Source: Paractinoplanes bogorensis | Lineage (GTDB): Bacteria; Actinomycetota; Actinomycetes; Mycobacteriales; Micromonosporaceae | Assembly: GCF_018829635.1 (NCBI RefSeq) | Contig: NZ_JAHKKG010000001.1 | Coordinates: 248,001 to 312,000, forward strand | DNA: 64,000 nucleotides | Direction of reading: 5' to 3' | Shown: positions 36,867-45,862 of the stretch, piece after piece | How positions within the stretch are numbered: position 1 is the stretch's first letter | How the letters are laid out: every line of letters starts with the position of its first letter | Notes under the pieces: model-generated | What the model saw: only the letters and a program-made list of their open reading frames with translations | Told to the model about the DNA's origin: nothing | The model's database searches: none | Program-made: the position numbers and the translations under genes

Positions 36867-37886
36867 GTGGGTGTGCGCATCCCCATGATCAGGCTGCTCC
36901 GGCTCGCCCGCCTCGTCGTGCGGCGGTGCCGTGGCCTGTCCCGGCGGCAGCTCGCTGCCCTGATCGTGGTCCTGCCGCTGGCGCTGGGCGTCGGGATCTC
37001 GTCGATGATCGGGCGGGCCGCGCTCGCCACCGGCCTGCTCGCGGTGCTGCTGGCCGTCGTGCTGACCGGGGTGATCCACCTGTCCCGCCGGATCGGTGGG
37101 GCCCAGCGCTCGACCCAGGAGGCCGTACGCGACCTGCACGGTGTCGTCGACCAGCTGCAGCGCCGGGTGATCGCCGCGCTCGAGAAGGAACGGCTCGCCG
37201 CGGGCGACCGGCACCAGGAACTCACCGAGGCGATGGCCCGCACCGAGCGGCTGACCGGTCGCGGGGCCGAACTGCTGCTGCGTGACCAGAGCCTCGAGAT
37301 CGAAGCCCTGATGCAGCTGTTCCAGATGGTGACGCCGCGCGCGCCGATGCCGTCCGGGATGCCGCCGACCGACCTGCTCGGGCTGGTGCACGTCGTCCGC
37401 CACCGCCGGCCCGGCCTGGTCGTGGCCCTGGGCGGCGGGCCGGCCACAGTCTGGCTCGGCTACGCGGTGGCGGCCGGCGGCGGGCGCCTCGTCACGATCG
37501 ATCACGACGCGCCGCGGGCGTCCCGGGTGCGGTCGCAGCTCGGCCCGCACGGGCTGGCCCGCTCGGTCGACGTACGCCACGTGGGGCTGGCCGAGCTGTC
37601 GGTCGACGGCCGGACGGTCGACTGGTTCGACGTCGAGGCGCTGGACGGGCTGACCGAGATCGACCTGCTGGTGGTGGACGGCTCGCTCGCGCCCGGCGGA
37701 TCGGACCCGCTGGCGCCGGCGCTGCACGTGCTGGGCCGGCGGCTGGCCGAGGCGGCGGCCGTGGTCGTCGACGACGAACCCACCCGGGTGGCGCCCCGCC
37801 AGGGCGGAGGCTTCGGGCTGACCGTGCGGCATCGGCTGCCCGGCCGGTGGACCGCGCTGACCCACCCCGAGACCGTCAACGTCTAG
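36867..37886 (+). CDS. Membrane-anchored methyltransferase-like protein, degenerate SAM motif
   Basis: A 339-residue protein with two N-terminal membrane helices (about residues 29-71), a coiled-coil stalk (QEAVRDLHGVVDQLQRRV) and a Rossmann-like C-terminal domain. It is clearly related to the protein at 44238, but where that one has VLELGSGTSTIW this has VVALGGGPATVW, losing the acidic residue of SAM motif I. It may have lost activity or serve as a partner. GTG start at 36867; a second start (ATG, seventh codon) is possible. A hairpin terminator follows. Confidence 0.65.
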   Translation: MGVRIPMIRLLRLARLVVRRCRGLSRRQLAALIVVLPLALGVGISSMIGRAALATGLLAVLLAVVLTGVIHLSRRIGGAQRSTQEAVRDLHGVVDQLQRRVIAALEKERLAAGDRHQELTEAMARTERLTGRGAELLLRDQSLEIEALMQLFQMVTPRAPMPSGMPPTDLLGLVHVVRHRRPGLVVALGGGPATVWLGYAVAAGGGRLVTIDHDAPRASRVRSQLGPHGLARSVDVRHVGLAELSVDGRTVDWFDVEALDGLTEIDLLVVDGSLAPGGSDPLAPALHVLGRRLAEAAAVVVDDEPTRVAPRQGGGFGLTVRHRLPGRWTALTHPETVNV

Positions 37887-37890
37887 AAAC

Positions 37891-37927
37891 ACCGCTACCC
37901 CGTCGCGGGGGACGACGGGGTAGCGGT
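37891..37927. terminator. Bidirectional hairpin terminator
   Basis: A perfect 15-bp stem (ACCGCTACCCCGTCG, then its complement) with a 7-nt loop lies between convergent glycan-locus genes. There is no T tract. Confidence 0.82.
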
Positions 37928-38068
37928 ACGCGGGGTGGGGGTTGGTGCTTCCCGCTTGCGGAGCGGCGGGGGCCGCTCCGAGTCTGTGCTGCTCGCTTCT
38001 GCCCTGAAGAATCGGTTGCCGCCCCACGCGGTTGACGAATCGCCCGGGTGCCAAACGGTTGCCGTCAT

Positions 38069-40210
38069 TCAGCTCTGCGACGCCAGCCACGCGACCCGTT
38101 CGGCGTAGAGCTCGTGGGCGTGGTGACGGCGTACGAAATCGAACCCGCGGGCCCCCTGGTCGAGCAGCGCGCGGCGGTCGGCGTGCAGCAGTCGTACGGT
38201 GTCGTGCACCTCGTCCGGCGCGCAATAGACGGCCGCCTCACCGAACGTGGACGCGTACCGGTAGGGCAGCACGGCCACACACCCGGCGGCCAGCGCGGCC
38301 AGCACGTCCGGGGCCGGGTCGGCGGGCTCGTCGTCCGCGGGCAGGTGCAGGTAGAAGTCGATCTGGTAGAGGAACGAGCGCAGGCTCACGTCACCCGGGC
38401 CGTAGACCAGCCAGCTGCGCGGCGGCCCGAACCGCCCGAACGACCGGCCCGCGGTGCCCGCCGCATCCAGCAGGCGGACATCGAGGCGGGCGGTGTCGGG
38501 CAGTTCGTCGCGCAGGCGCTGCCACTCGGCCCGGCCGCCGTGACAGTGCCGCCCGAGCACCGGACGGTCGGCCCGCGGACCGCGCCGGTCGAGCCGCCAC
38601 TGGGCCGCGTCCAAGGTGCTGGGGAGGTCGAGCTTGGCCAGCGCGGCGTCGTGGTCGGCGAGGTGCTTGCGGCCGTCGGGGCCGGCCGGGGCCCACAGCG
38701 GTTGGCGGCCGAAGAGGCGTACGGCGGCGGCCGCGGCGTCGGGGATCACGGTGGTGTCCTCGATGACTACGCGCTGGGCCCGGACGCCCGCGGGGAGGTC
38801 GGGGGCGTGCTGCAGGATGCGGGCCGAGCGGGCGATCACGAGCCGGGTGCGGACGTCGTCGGTGAGCTCGACCTGGGTCAGTTCGCCGGTGTTGATCAGC
38901 GTTTGGACGTACGGGTCGAGGTCGAGCGGGCCGTCGCGCAGGTTGGTGAGCGTGTCCAGGTGGAGGAGGGCGGCTCGGAGTCTTCGGGCGGAGAGGGCGC
39001 GGAGTTGGCCGATGCCGGCTGTGGCGGCGCCGCCGGGGGTGGTCCAGTCGCCGGCCAGGACTACGTCGTAGGCCTTGGCGCCGGTCTCGCCCAGCAGCTG
39101 ACGGGGGCGGGCGAAGGCACGGTCGTGGGCGACGCGATAAGCCGACCGATACGACCGCCGAGCCGGATGCACCCACCCCGGCCGCACATCCCCGGCCACC
39201 CTGACCAGCACCAACGGCGGCCCCTCGACCGCCTGTACACCCCGGAGCCGCTCGACGTATTCGTCCTCCGCCCACATCCGTACGGAATCAAAATGCCCCG
39301 CCACCCCGCGCCGCACCATCAGCACCCCGTCGTGCTGCAGCGCCACCCCCGGCCGCGTCACCACCAGCTTCGGCGTCACCCACAACCCGCCGGCCATCGT
39401 CGCCGCCACCCGGGTGTCGGCCAGCATCGGCGCGACCTGCCGTTCCAGCCGCAGCGGATGCGACCAGTCCCCCGGATCCTGAAAGGTCACGTAATCACCG
39501 GTCGCCGCGTCCAGGCCCGCGTTGCGCGCCACGTAGGGCCCGGCGTCGGCCAGCATGCGGATCACCCGGACGCGGGGGTCGAGGCCGGCCGCCGTGCGCA
39601 GCACCGGCTCGAACTCGGCCGGCGAGGCGGCGTCGACGATCAGGATCTCGTGGTTGGTCCAGGTCTGCCGCACGAGTGAGCCGACCGCGGTGAGCAGTCC
39701 CTGGTCGGGCCGCCGGCATGCGACGACGGTGGTGATCCGGCGTGGATGTCCGGTGCGCTGGACCGGGCCGGTGGTGAGCCGGTCGAGCGGCGTGCCGGTG
39801 CCGTCGGCCACGGTCACTTTGGGCGCGGGCAGCAGGGCGGCGAAATTCCAGGTTCCCGAGCCTTCCGCGTACGGGTTGGCCAGGTCGACGACCAACCCCC
39901 GGCGCACGTCGGACGGCATGTCCAGATACGCCACCAGCAGTTCACCGGCGAGGGCGTGGTCTCCGGTGGCGTACGCGATCTGGCCGTGCAGTCCCTGGTG
40001 GACGCCCGCGATCCGGCCGCGCCGCCGCAGCCCGTCGAGCAGGGTGAGGGCCATGGTCTGGTCGTCGGGGCGCAGGTCCTGCAGCGCGATCACCCGGGCC
40101 AGTTCGCCGGTCGCCCAGGGGTCGCCGTCGGCCGCCCGGGCCAGCGGTTCCCGCGCCGCGACGGACCGGGCCTGCAGGGCGGCGACGGCCAGTGGATGCG
40201 GTTCGCCCAT
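38069..40210 (-). CDS. Two-domain glycosyltransferase paralogue with altered GT-A motifs
   Basis: A 713-residue paralogue of the 34421-36841 protein with the same domain order. In the GT2 domain the first Asp pair is changed (LIVDAASPAEF instead of IIVDDASPPEF) and the metal-site motif reads FQDPGDWSHPLR rather than FQDSDDW. The C-terminal GT-B-like half remains normal (QIDFYLHLP, VLAALAAGCVAVLPYRY, GEAAVYC). The N-terminal helical region is shorter. ATG start at 40210 with GGGAG upstream. It is divergent from the GT-B gene at 40299. Confidence 0.75.
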   Translation of the reverse strand: MGEPHPLAVAALQARSVAAREPLARAADGDPWATGELARVIALQDLRPDDQTMALTLLDGLRRRGRIAGVHQGLHGQIAYATGDHALAGELLVAYLDMPSDVRRGLVVDLANPYAEGSGTWNFAALLPAPKVTVADGTGTPLDRLTTGPVQRTGHPRRITTVVACRRPDQGLLTAVGSLVRQTWTNHEILIVDAASPAEFEPVLRTAAGLDPRVRVIRMLADAGPYVARNAGLDAATGDYVTFQDPGDWSHPLRLERQVAPMLADTRVAATMAGGLWVTPKLVVTRPGVALQHDGVLMVRRGVAGHFDSVRMWAEDEYVERLRGVQAVEGPPLVLVRVAGDVRPGWVHPARRSYRSAYRVAHDRAFARPRQLLGETGAKAYDVVLAGDWTTPGGAATAGIGQLRALSARRLRAALLHLDTLTNLRDGPLDLDPYVQTLINTGELTQVELTDDVRTRLVIARSARILQHAPDLPAGVRAQRVVIEDTTVIPDAAAAAVRLFGRQPLWAPAGPDGRKHLADHDAALAKLDLPSTLDAAQWRLDRRGPRADRPVLGRHCHGGRAEWQRLRDELPDTARLDVRLLDAAGTAGRSFGRFGPPRSWLVYGPGDVSLRSFLYQIDFYLHLPADDEPADPAPDVLAALAAGCVAVLPYRYASTFGEAAVYCAPDEVHDTVRLLHADRRALLDQGARGFDFVRRHHAHELYAERVAWLASQS

Positions 40211-40298
40211 GAAAATTTCTCCCACGCCCTTCCCAACGATCAAGGCGCGAAGGTGAATTGTCCGTATCGCCCGGTTACTGCGTCTCGTTGACCAAGCC

Positions 40299-41996
40299 GT
40301 GTACGACGTCGCCATCCTGTCCGACCTGCGGTACCCGGGCAGCCACTCGGCGAGCATCGCGGCCGAGGTCCGGGCGCAGGCGGCGGCCGGACTCACCACC
40401 GTCCTGATCCACCGGCCCGCGCCGGGTCTGCGGCACACCCGTCCGTTCGCGTCGCGGATCGTGGCCTGCCTGCGTGACGGGCTGGCCGACCTCGCCCACG
40501 ACGGTGACGTCGTCGAGGCCAAGGTGCTGCTGATCCGCCGCTTCGGGGACCCGGCGGCGCTGCCCGCGGTCTCCGCCGCGCACACCATCGTGGTGGTCGA
40601 CGAGCCGCTCGACCACTATCCGGCCGGGGCCGTGCTGGCGCCGGTCGACGGCCGGGCGCGCGCGGCCATGCCGCCCGGCGCACCGCTGACCGCGACCGAC
40701 TGGCACGACATCATCGACGGCGCGGCCGATCCCGGATCGGACGACGACGTCTTCATCAAGTCTGACGAGGACGACGGCGACCTGCGACCGGTCCTGGAGG
40801 CGATGGCGGCCGGTGTCCCGGTGATCCTCGGTCCGCGCTTCCGGTCGGTGTTCGCCGAGGCCGCGGCCTACGCCCACCCGGGCGGCCGCGAGGAGCTGGC
40901 CGAGCGTCTGCGTCAGGACCGTCCCGCGTACGAGGCCCAGGCCGCTCGCGCCGAGTCGTTCGTGACCGAGCACTACGGCAGTGCCTCGCACATCGCCCGG
41001 CTGGCCTCGCTCGGCGTGCTGACCCGCGGGATCGTGCCGTCCCCGCGCGAGCAGATCCAGCCCAGTGCCCGGCCTGCCCGGCGCGTGCTGTTCGTCGGCG
41101 ACGACATCGCGCGTTTCCGGGCCATCGCCCGCCGCCTGCCCGCCGACCTCGAGCCGGTCGTGGTGGCCGGGTCGGCCGGGCTGTCCGACGCGCACGCGGC
41201 CGGCCTGCTCACCGAGTACCTGCCGTCGGCCGAGGATCTCGGGGCGGACGACGGGCGCTGGGCCGGGTTCGTCCGGGACCGGCTGCGTCACCTGATCGAC
41301 CTCTACGGGCCGAAGGCCGTGCTGGTCGGCGGCGTGCCGCACGACGGGATCGCGGCCGCGGTCGAGCAGCCGGGTCCGCGCTGGCTCTGGCTGCGCCCGG
41401 CGATGTGGCGGCGCGGCACCGGCGGGCAGTGGGCGGCCCGCGGCGCGTTGTTCGCCGGAATCCTCGAGCCGGGGGAGTTCGCGGCGGGCGGCGACGAGGG
41501 CTGGACGACCACGGCGCGGGCCGGGGTCAGCACCGTCGATCCGATCACCGAGCTGCCGCGCAAGCTGCGCCGGCGTACGGGGGAAATGTCGTTGGTGTGC
41601 CGCGGGGTCGAGGCGGTCCTGCCCGGTTTCACGCGGGTCGAGGCCCGGCCGGAGGAGCTGGGCGGCGTCGCCGTGGCCGTGTCGCGGGCCGACTACACGA
41701 ACTTCCACGAGCTGCTCGGCGCCGGTGTGCCGACGGTCTTCGTGCCCGACCCCGAAGCGTCCGACGACGAGCTGGCCCGGGCCCGGTTCGCGGCGGCGGC
41801 CGGGGTGGCGTTGTGCGCGACCGACGACGACTCGGCCGCGTCGGCCCTGGAACGGCTGGCCGACCCGGCCGTGCGGGAGGCCCTCGGCCGGCGTTGCGCC
41901 GAGCTGTCGTTCGGCAACGGGGCCGCCGACGCCGCCGAATGGCTGGCCGGGCATTGCCGGCGACGATCCGAAGTGGAGGCACAGGGTGTTCGATGA
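40299..41996 (+). CDS. GT-B-fold glycosyltransferase-like protein (long paralogue)
   Basis: A 565-residue protein. The N-terminus YDVAILSDLRYPGSHSASIAAE starts a Rossmann-like lobe. Around residues 165-220 it carries a GT4-type donor-site stretch (LRPVLEAMAAGVPVILGPRF). A second lobe pair follows (RRVLFVGDDIARFRAIARRL), with a MurG/GT28-like end (LLGAGVPTVFVPDPEASDDE). No membrane segment. Paralogue of 45863-47410, which lacks the donor-site stretch. The following coiled-coil gene overlaps it by 11 bp. Substrate unknown. Confidence 0.68.
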   Translation: MYDVAILSDLRYPGSHSASIAAEVRAQAAAGLTTVLIHRPAPGLRHTRPFASRIVACLRDGLADLAHDGDVVEAKVLLIRRFGDPAALPAVSAAHTIVVVDEPLDHYPAGAVLAPVDGRARAAMPPGAPLTATDWHDIIDGAADPGSDDDVFIKSDEDDGDLRPVLEAMAAGVPVILGPRFRSVFAEAAAYAHPGGREELAERLRQDRPAYEAQAARAESFVTEHYGSASHIARLASLGVLTRGIVPSPREQIQPSARPARRVLFVGDDIARFRAIARRLPADLEPVVVAGSAGLSDAHAAGLLTEYLPSAEDLGADDGRWAGFVRDRLRHLIDLYGPKAVLVGGVPHDGIAAAVEQPGPRWLWLRPAMWRRGTGGQWAARGALFAGILEPGEFAAGGDEGWTTTARAGVSTVDPITELPRKLRRRTGEMSLVCRGVEAVLPGFTRVEARPEELGGVAVAVSRADYTNFHELLGAGVPTVFVPDPEASDDELARARFAAAAGVALCATDDDSAASALERLADPAVREALGRRCAELSFGNGAADAAEWLAGHCRRRSEVEAQGVR

Positions 41997-42627
41997 ACCG
42001 GACGCCGCCGATCTGGCGCTCGCCCGCTGGGAGGTGGCCACGCTGACCGGGCGGTTGCGCTGCGTCGAGGACGAGCGGGACGCCGCCCTGCGCGACCGGG
42101 ACCGCAACCGGGAACTGGTGCTGGCGTTGCGGCGCAGCCGGTCCTACCGGCTCGGCCGGGCCCTGGTCGATCTGGCCCGCGACCCGATGCGCAACGGCCC
42201 CTCGGTGGCCCGCCGGCTGCGGAGGTCGGAGGCGACCCGCACCCGCCCGGACGCGACGCCCGTGGCGGCCCGTGTCTATGTGGCGATCGGGTTGTCGCTG
42301 GCCGGCACGCACGCGCTGGTCCGGGCGTTGCGGCAGCGGGTGCAGGTGGACGCCGATCACCTGCCGGTGGTGGTCACCGACCAGCCCAGCCTGCGTGGCC
42401 TGCGGGTGCCGGGAGTGGTGCTGGAATATCTGCCCGACCCGGCCACCTGGTCGCGCCACGATCCGGGCGCGGACTGGGAGTCGCTGCTGGCCGGCCGGGT
42501 CGCGCAGTTGTGCCGCGACCACCGGGCCGAGGGGGCCGTGGTGATCGACCCGCGCGACCCGCCCACCCTGGCCCGCCTGCTCGAGAGCGTTACTGATCAA
42601 TCGGTGGTGTCGTTGGCATCGGCATGA
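41986..42627 (+). CDS. Coiled-coil partner protein of the GT-B gene, copy 1
   Basis: A 213-residue protein: an N-terminal coiled coil (ARWEVATLTGRLRCVEDE), a basic motif RRSRSYRLGRALVDLARDP often seen beside polysaccharide glycosyltransferases, and a C-terminal alpha/beta domain (VYVAIGLSLAGTHALVRAL, VLEYLPDPATW). Function unknown. The paralogue at 47412 has the same layout and also follows a GT-B gene, so the two proteins probably work together. The GTG at 41986 overlaps the previous gene; the stop overlaps the next ATG. Confidence 0.7.
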   Translation: MFDEPDAADLALARWEVATLTGRLRCVEDERDAALRDRDRNRELVLALRRSRSYRLGRALVDLARDPMRNGPSVARRLRRSEATRTRPDATPVAARVYVAIGLSLAGTHALVRALRQRVQVDADHLPVVVTDQPSLRGLRVPGVVLEYLPDPATWSRHDPGADWESLLAGRVAQLCRDHRAEGAVVIDPRDPPTLARLLESVTDQSVVSLASA

Positions 42628-44231
42628 GTGCTCCGCCCGTCGACGTACCCGTCGCTGCCCCGCACGTGGGGATGCGTTTCGTCGTCGAGGGGCCGCCGGT
42701 CGGTGCGTTGTGGCGGCGGGCGCTCGCGCGGGCCGTGCTGGTGCCGTTGCCGGTGCTCGCGCCGCTGGTCGCGCTCGCGCCGACCCGCGATCACCGGTTC
42801 AACCTGTACTGGCACGGCGGGATGTTCCGCGACGATCCGTGGCGGATCGTGCCGCATACGGTCGACTCGCTGCCCGGCTATCTGCGGCTGGGCAACTTCC
42901 GGCTGTTCGGCCGGATGCTCGAGAAGGCGCTCGACACCGCCGCGTACGCCCTCAGCGAGGTGCTCGGTCTGCCGGTGAACGTCGGCTTCCGGCTCGTCTC
43001 GTTCCTGTCGGCGCTGGCGCTGTGCGTGACCGCCGTGCTGCTGGCCGAGAGCGTCATCGCCCGCGGCAAGGTGTTCCGCCGACCACCCTCCACAATGGCC
43101 GCCGTGGTTCCGTTCGCGGTTGCGGCCGGCTTCGTCGCGGCCGGTGGGTCCAGCCCGATCGTGTTGTTCGGCGGCCTCTATCTGGGCTCGGCCGCGCTCG
43201 TCCTCGGCGTGACCGCGGCGCTCTGTCGCATCGATCCCGACCGGCCGTTCCGGCTCTGGTGGGCGCCGCTTCTCCTGCTCGGCGGGGCGTCGCTCGCGGC
43301 CTTCAACGAGATCGCCTGTCTGGCCCTGCCGCTGGCCACCGTCGCTGTGCTTGCCCGTGGGTGGCTGGTGCTCGGTCTGCGGCCCGGGCGCCTCGTCACG
43401 GCGGCCCCGGCGCGCGCGATCGCGTTGCTGTGGCTCGGATTCCTGCCCGTCTTCCTGGCCGTCCGCGTGGTGATCCAGCGCTACTGCTCGGCCGGGGACT
43501 GCTACCGCGGATCCGACGTCCGGTTCACCGCCGACACGGTGGAGGCGTTTCCCGTACGGGCGATCAGCTGGCTCCCGCCCCTGATGTGGCGGGCCGCGAC
43601 GGCCGGCGGCAGTGCCCGCCCGTGGCTCGGGGGAGTGGTGCTGATCGTGGCCGTGATCGCGCTCGGACTGCTGGCGTGGCACGCGATCCGGGATCTGCCG
43701 CGCCTGTCCCGGGTCGGGCGGCGGGGCGCCCTCGCCGTCGTGCTGACCGCGGGCACCCTGGTCGTGCTGGGTGCGGCGATGGGTTCGCTCAACGTGGATG
43801 TGCAGCAGCTGGTGACCGGGGGCCGGTGGGGATCGGGGTGGCGCGACTCGGCCGTGACCACCACCGCGGGGGCGCTGGTGCTGGCGGGCGGGCTTCACCT
43901 CGTACGGAGAAAGGGCCTTGTTCTTTCCGCCGTTGTGCTCTTCGCCGTGGCCGCTTCCGTGTCGGCCGCGGCCAACAAACGTCAGCGGGACACGGCGATG
44001 GCGACGCCCGCGGCCCGGCTCGCCGACCGGGTCGCGGTCGAGATGGCCGACTTCGACCCCGGTCCCGGCGGCGCCGCCCGGCGATGCGCGCTACGAGCCG
44101 AATTCCTGAAGCTGTACGCCGATTCCCCGTTCTCGGTACGCCGATTCGACGAGTCGCTCGAGACCGCGGCCCAGCAGCGGGCGGGCGTGGCGTTCTGCCC
44201 GGGCGTAACCGGCGCCGACCGTCCGCGTTGA
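42624..44231 (+). CDS. Large polytopic membrane protein of the glycan locus
   Basis: A 535-residue protein with roughly 10-11 hydrophobic segments and a sizeable extracytoplasmic loop after the first one (residues about 55-110, with WHGGMFRDDPW). Topology is like GT-C glycosyltransferases or polymer ligases, but no DxD or EE signature is clear. The short C-terminal soluble tail has two cysteines. The ATG overlaps the coiled-coil gene stop (ATGA). Function not assigned; a membrane enzyme of glycan assembly is inferred from its neighbours. Confidence 0.65.
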   Translation: MSAPPVDVPVAAPHVGMRFVVEGPPVGALWRRALARAVLVPLPVLAPLVALAPTRDHRFNLYWHGGMFRDDPWRIVPHTVDSLPGYLRLGNFRLFGRMLEKALDTAAYALSEVLGLPVNVGFRLVSFLSALALCVTAVLLAESVIARGKVFRRPPSTMAAVVPFAVAAGFVAAGGSSPIVLFGGLYLGSAALVLGVTAALCRIDPDRPFRLWWAPLLLLGGASLAAFNEIACLALPLATVAVLARGWLVLGLRPGRLVTAAPARAIALLWLGFLPVFLAVRVVIQRYCSAGDCYRGSDVRFTADTVEAFPVRAISWLPPLMWRAATAGGSARPWLGGVVLIVAVIALGLLAWHAIRDLPRLSRVGRRGALAVVLTAGTLVVLGAAMGSLNVDVQQLVTGGRWGSGWRDSAVTTTAGALVLAGGLHLVRRKGLVLSAVVLFAVAASVSAAANKRQRDTAMATPAARLADRVAVEMADFDPGPGGAARRCALRAEFLKLYADSPFSVRRFDESLETAAQQRAGVAFCPGVTGADRPR

Positions 44232-44237
44232 GGAACC

Positions 44238-45182
44238 GTGCATCGGTTACGGAGCCTGACCAAGCGACAGGCGATCCTGGCCGCCGGCGCGTGTCTGCTC
44301 TGCGCGGCCGTCGCCGCGGCGGCCCTCACCGGCAACGTCGGGCTCGCCCTGACCCTGCTCGCCGGTTTCTTCACCATCCTGTTCGCCGGACTGCTGCTGA
44401 TCGCGCGACGGATCTCGGGGCTGGCCCGGGCGCAGCGACGGCAGCAGGCCGACGTGCGCACGGTGCTCGACCAGACCCAGCGGCGGCTGCTCGGCGCGAT
44501 GGAGGAGTTGCTGCTGCACTCGGGTGACCGGCATCGCGAGCTGAACGAGTCGGTGGCCGGCCAGCTCCGTGCGCAGACCCGCGACCTGGAAGCCGTCGTG
44601 CAGCTGTATCAGCACGTCACGCCGCGCGGCCCGATGCCGCCCGCGCACGCTCCGGCCGCGCTGCTGGCCCTGGTGCACCTGATTCGCACCCGGCGGCCGC
44701 GGCGCGTGCTCGAGCTCGGCAGTGGAACGTCGACCATCTGGATGGCGTACGCGCTGGAACAGGCCGGCGGCAAACTCGTCTCGCTGGAACACGACGCCGA
44801 TGTGGCCGAGCGCAGCCGGGCCGCGGTCGCCGGGCACGCGCTGGTCGGGGTGGCCGAGGTGCGCGAGGCTCCACTGCGTCCGCTCTTCCTGGAGGATCGG
44901 ACCTTTCCCTGGTACGACCTGGACGCGTTCGCCGATCAGCACGACGTCGACCTGCTCGTGGTGCACGGCCCGCCCGCGCGCACCGGGCCGGACGCGCGTT
45001 ACCCGGCGATGCGTCTGCTCGAGGATCGGCTGGCCGAGGCCGCCTCGGTGTTCGTCGACGACGAGGACGACGTCGCCGGGCGGTGGCTGGAAACGACAGA
45101 AGGCCTCACCCGGGAAGGTGAGGCCCTGCTGTCCTACCGGCGAGTCGTCCGGGAACTGCTCAGTAACCGAACTCCTGGCTGA
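44238..45182 (+). CDS. Membrane-anchored class I SAM methyltransferase-like protein
   Basis: A 314-residue protein with two N-terminal membrane helices (about residues 12-55), a coiled-coil stalk and a cytoplasmic Rossmann domain with intact motif I RRVLELGSGTSTIWMAYALE and the following acidic strand LVSLEHDADV. The DLLVVHGPPART strand resembles motif IV of caffeoyl-CoA-type enzymes. Methylation of a glycan or carrier is inferred from context. Paralogue of 36867-37886. GTG start at 44238. The 3' end overlaps the CAP gene by 23 bp. Confidence 0.7.
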   Translation: MHRLRSLTKRQAILAAGACLLCAAVAAAALTGNVGLALTLLAGFFTILFAGLLLIARRISGLARAQRRQQADVRTVLDQTQRRLLGAMEELLLHSGDRHRELNESVAGQLRAQTRDLEAVVQLYQHVTPRGPMPPAHAPAALLALVHLIRTRRPRRVLELGSGTSTIWMAYALEQAGGKLVSLEHDADVAERSRAAVAGHALVGVAEVREAPLRPLFLEDRTFPWYDLDAFADQHDVDLLVVHGPPARTGPDARYPAMRLLEDRLAEAASVFVDDEDDVAGRWLETTEGLTREGEALLSYRRVVRELLSNRTPG

Positions 45183-45654
45183 TGTACGAGGTGCCGTTGG
45201 CCGAGTAGGCGATGCTGACGCCGACGGCCTTGGCGGTGCAGTTCAGGATGTTGGCACGGTGACCCGGGCTGGCCATCCACGCCTTCACGGTGTCGGCGCC
45301 GGTGCCGTAGCCGTACGCGATGTTCTCGCTCAGCGGGCGGACGTAGCCGGCGGCCTTGATGCGGTAGTCGAACGACGAGTTGCCGGAACCGACGTGGCTG
45401 AACTTGCCGGTGCGGGCCATCCAGGCGCTGTGGCCGGTGGCGGCGCGGGTCAGGGCCGGGCTGACGACGACGGCCTTGCAACCGTGGGCGACGCGCTGGG
45501 CGTTGGTCGCGGTCACGATGTCGGCCTGCATCTTCGCGGTGTTCGCGGGCGCCGAGGTGGCGGCCTGAGCGGCGGATGCGAACGCGACCATCACAAACAG
45601 GGTGGCGGGGATCATGGCGATCAGGGCCAGACGCTTGGTGATCGAAGAACGCAT
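45160..45654 (-). CDS. Secreted CAP/SCP-domain protein
   Basis: A 164-residue protein with a signal peptide (MRSSITKRLALIAMIPATL, cleavage after AAQAA) and one CAP domain. Family residues are present: TGHSAWMARTGKFSH, SENIAYGYG and WMASPGHRANILN, giving the His/Glu set of the CAP cavity. Two Cys could form a disulfide. Extracellular role unknown; bacterial CAP proteins are often wall-associated. The ATG at 45654 follows AAAGG. An upstream frame extension has no signal peptide and is rejected. Confidence 0.88.
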   Translation of the reverse strand: MRSSITKRLALIAMIPATLFVMVAFASAAQAATSAPANTAKMQADIVTATNAQRVAHGCKAVVVSPALTRAATGHSAWMARTGKFSHVGSGNSSFDYRIKAAGYVRPLSENIAYGYGTGADTVKAWMASPGHRANILNCTAKAVGVSIAYSANGTSYISQEFGY

Positions 45655-45862
45655 CGAGTGCCTTTCGTTTGGTTTCCGTTGCGGCTCGTGCCGCCCCGTA
45701 CACGGTTCTAGTTCGACGGCGACGCAGTGATGCTGACCGTTGTTCGGGTGCGTGCCGGATGCCCTTCGGTTGCCGCCAGGTTCACGGTTTCGGTCACGTT
45801 GCCGTGACGGTGCGTGCCGGTTCTCGTTGATCACAACAGGCGTTTGGAGAGGGGGTTTTGCG

